A DNA stretch of 9,042 nt, taken from assembly GCA_945903555.1 (NCBI GenBank), contig CAMDOJ010000069.1:1-9042 (forward strand). The letters run 5' to 3'. The translations under genes and the position numbers were made by a program. The notes under the pieces are model-generated. The model was given only the letters and a program-made list of their open reading frames with translations. It was not told the DNA's origin and did no database searches. The stretch's first letter is position 1; the number at the start of each line of letters is the position of its first letter. Source of the DNA: Chthoniobacter flavus. Its GTDB lineage: Bacteria > Verrucomicrobiota > Verrucomicrobiia > Chthoniobacterales > Terrimicrobiaceae. This document shows, piece after piece, positions 7,471-9,042 of the stretch.

Positions 7471-8581
7471 CGAAAATGCTCCCTCTGATTCCTCCCCCGA
7501 TATTGAAAATATTTTTTTGACCGGGGCGACTGGTTTCATAGGCGCGCATATCCTGGTGAGCATTCTGAGCAATGCAAACGCGAGAGTCATTTGTCTGGTG
7601 CGCGGGGGTTCAATCTCCGAGGCGACCCAAAAAATCACTGCCAACTTGGATAGACATCAACTGACCATGGACTGGAGCAGGGTCAGCATCGTCTTGGGAG
7701 ATCTTTCACAGCCTCTCTTTGGGATGAATAATATTGACTATGATGATCTTAAACAAAAAATTGACCTGATCATTCATGCCGGAGCCGATGTCTCGCTATT
7801 TCGCGAATATGAACAACTTCAAGCGGTGAATATGGACGGCCTTGGCAGGGTGCTGGAATTAGCAAATGGGGAGCGGCATATTCCTGTCACTCACCTTTCC
7901 TCCTATTCGGTCTTCAACGAGGTTTCCTATCGTGAGGACCAAGCGGTCTTCGAGGAGCCTCTTCGCGGCACTGAGCCAATATTCGGGAACGGATATGCAA
8001 AATCAAAGTGGATGGCTGAGTTTATGTGCGAGCAGGCGCATGCAGCTGGTGCCCCTGTCAAAATCCTCCGCCTGCCCTATACTTCGGGTGCAGCATCCAC
8101 CGGGACATGCAATCCGAATGGATATATGGATCTTATCTTGAAGGCTGTGCTTCTCACCTCGTTGGCGCCGCAACTCGATTTTAGCCTGACTTGCTTGCCA
8201 GTCGATATTTGCGCCGATCTCGTTGTCCGGATTTCCCTGCAGTCCCAAGGTAACCCCTACATTTTTCATCTCACGCCCTTTGCTCCGATTCCTTGGTCTG
8301 AGATCTGCGAAGCCGCAAGCAACTATGTCCACAACATGAAGTATTTGCCTGCCCTCGAGTGGTATCAACATATCAAAAAATGCGCTTTGACCCACCGTGA
8401 GCTTTTTTCTGTTGTCGCTCTTCTGGCTCAAGACCCATCACTCATGCAATTCCAATCGAATATCTATCGACTCCGTTTCAATACCAGTAACCTAACGCCT
8501 TATCTTGGTAGAGTAACTGCTTTTCCTCAAGGTCGATCAGCCTATCTGAGGCGTTACATGGAATCTGTCGCCAAGATTTGA
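7460..8581 (+). CDS. Stand-alone thioester reductase (extended SDR, NAD_binding_4-like)
   Basis: This 373-residue protein has an N-terminal Rossmann NAD(P) loop TGATGFIG (residues 21-28), the IIHAGADVSLF strand followed by VNMDG, a catalytic-type serine in HLSSYSVF (Ser147/Ser148), and the YAKSK motif (Tyr179, Lys183). This Ser/Thr-Tyr-Lys set in a protein of this size fits thioester-reductase (R) domains of NRPS/PKS and carboxylic acid reductases. These release a carrier-bound acyl thioester as aldehyde, sometimes further reduced to alcohol. Here it is a separate polypeptide, so it would have to dock with the ACP of the first gene in trans. The start overlaps the sulfotransferase end by 11 bases and has no obvious Shine-Dalgarno sequence. 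It is the last gene of the operon. An alternative is a sugar-nucleotide-type or 3-beta-HSD-type SDR, but the context and the H.SSYSVF pattern favour thioester reduction. Confidence 0.82.
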   Translation: MSPSENAPSDSSPDIENIFLTGATGFIGAHILVSILSNANARVICLVRGGSISEATQKITANLDRHQLTMDWSRVSIVLGDLSQPLFGMNNIDYDDLKQKIDLIIHAGADVSLFREYEQLQAVNMDGLGRVLELANGERHIPVTHLSSYSVFNEVSYREDQAVFEEPLRGTEPIFGNGYAKSKWMAEFMCEQAHAAGAPVKILRLPYTSGAASTGTCNPNGYMDLILKAVLLTSLAPQLDFSLTCLPVDICADLVVRISLQSQGNPYIFHLTPFAPIPWSEICEAASNYVHNMKYLPALEWYQHIKKCALTHRELFSVVALLAQDPSLMQFQSNIYRLRFNTSNLTPYLGRVTAFPQGRSAYLRRYMESVAKI

Positions 8582-8603
8582 ACCCTTGCTCACTTCGGCC
8601 TGA

Positions 8604-8652
8604 AAAAGGATTTTTAAACAGGATGACATGATTAAAAGGATTTACATGAATT
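8604..8652. repeat. Degenerate AAAAGGATTT / ACAGGAT direct repeats
   Basis: AAAAGGATTT occurs exactly twice (8604-8613 and 8634-8643), 30 bases apart. Between and after the copies lie related words ACAGGAT (8618-8624), ACATGATT (8626-8633) and ACATGAATT (8644-8652). From recall, this resembles the dispersed intergenic repeats made of ACAGGATTA-like units found in Verrucomicrobia, Planctomycetes and some other bacteria. It begins 22 bases after the reductase stop. Origin and function are not known from this window. Confidence 0.55.
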
Positions 8653-8741
8653 CCATAGGGACTGGAGAGATTGCACAAAAGGTTGGGTGCTCGTGAAAGT
8701 GTAAATAACTGTATATCTGTGCTCTTTGATTCACGTTGTTC

Positions 8742-8766
8742 ACTCCTTCGGAGTTGCCTTCGGCAA
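8742..8766. repeat. Two tandem CCTTCGG hairpins
   Basis: ACTCC-TTC-GGAGT (8742-8754) and TTGCC-TTC-GGCAA (8754-8766) are two perfect 5-bp palindromic hairpins sharing the T at 8754, with the same TTC loop and CC/GG stem top. No T-tract follows on either strand, so they are not canonical terminators. They resemble small palindromic intergenic repeats. Confidence 0.6.
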
Positions 8767-8812
8767 TCTATCTCCCTTTGGTCGGTTATGGTCAATTATG
8801 CAGAATTTGGGT

Positions 8813-8950
8813 TCAGCCGACCTTGTAAATCGCATCGACCAGACCGGTACAACGCTCGCGCGGAAGGACTCCCGCTTCCCAATGGCTCATCAAATAGGCA
8901 AACCCAAGGCTGCCCCCTATGCCGATATGGCCGAAAGCGGACACCGAAGC
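8813..8950 (-). pseudogene. Serine hydrolase (beta-lactamase family) C-terminal remnant
   Basis: Read on the minus strand, the last 43 residues before a TGA at 8813-8815 begin SAFGHIGIGGSLGFA and continue YLMSHWEAGVLPRERC, then LVDAIY. This matches the C-terminal pattern of class C beta-lactamase/esterase-type serine hydrolases (PF00144): FGH.G.GGS.gFaDPe..lgFaYvMN...G, followed by LVDA.Y. The eight to ten residues usually found between GGSLGFA and the Y-M-N strand are missing, as if deleted between two GFA-like words. Codons further upstream on this strand (to 9037) are open but show no homology, and the catalytic SxxK and YxN motifs are absent. It is therefore a decayed fragment, not a working enzyme. 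Its 5' limit is approximate. Confidence 0.55.
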
Positions 8951-9042
8951 CACAAATAGAAAACGCGTTTTTTGACCATTGTTATTCAGTGGATTGATCA
9001 TGAAAACGGCCGAGAATGCCATTTCGCATTGTAGCACAGGAT

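Larger units (their letters stand above)
8582..8812. other. Intergenic region downstream of the operon, repeat-bearing
   Basis: No gene is supported here. The stretch contains the ACAGGAT/AAAAGGATTT repeats and the tandem hairpins listed separately. No classic terminator with a T-tract was found immediately after the reductase stop. Small open frames (for example 8726-8959 +) have no recognisable content and overlap the minus-strand remnant. Confidence 0.5.

Noticed and set aside
8003..8431. 142-codon minus-strand ORF
   Set aside because: It is antisense to the thioester reductase and has no domain.
8960..8971. 12-bp palindrome AAAACGCGTTTT
   Set aside because: A single low-complexity palindrome in decayed sequence, with no neighbouring site or partner; it could be chance.
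1..9042. CRISPR array, tRNA or rRNA genes
   Set aside because: No regularly spaced repeats with unique spacers and no tRNA- or rRNA-like sequence were seen in either strand.

Overview
This window looks bacterial. It holds the end of a transporter operon, a stretch of decayed genes, a small secreted-protein gene, and a compact three-gene lipid-modifying operon. Several features point tentatively to Verrucomicrobiota or a relative: intergenic repeats built on an ACAGGAT-like unit, tandem CCTTCGG hairpins, and most starts lacking a clear Shine-Dalgarno sequence. None of these is diagnostic.

Layout. Positions 1-1327 carry the 3' part of an ABC permease and its ATPase, spaced by one base. Their base composition is GC-rich: a hand count of 961-1080 gives 77/120 G+C. 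Positions 1328-2362 hold no intact gene. They contain a broken N-terminal piece of a glutamine-dependent asparagine synthetase (+ strand) and a transposase C-terminal remnant (- strand). Positions 2363-2860 encode a secreted 165-residue protein resembling allene-oxide-cyclase/dirigent barrels, and a textbook intrinsic terminator follows at 2920-2953. A leader with a perfect 11-bp inverted repeat (2968-3025) precedes the main operon at 3059-8581. Positions 8582-9042 carry repeats and a serine-hydrolase (beta-lactamase family) C-terminal remnant on the - strand.

The main operon has three overlapping genes. The first encodes a 1140-residue fusion of a fatty-acyl-AMP ligase (FAAL), an acyl carrier protein (ACP) and a cytochrome P450. 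The second encodes a PAPS-dependent sulfotransferase, and the third a stand-alone thioester reductase. The simplest reading is that a free fatty acid is adenylated and loaded on the ACP in cis, and hydroxylated by the fused P450 while tethered. The new hydroxyl is then sulfated, and the chain is released reductively as an aldehyde or alcohol. No ketosynthase, condensation domain or thioesterase is present, so as seen the set tailors a fatty acid rather than extending it. The product is unknown. The operon uses more AGA/AGG arginine codons and is more AT-rich than the transporter genes (hand count 5821-5940: 45/120 G+C). It is bordered by gene remnants, which fits an acquired island.
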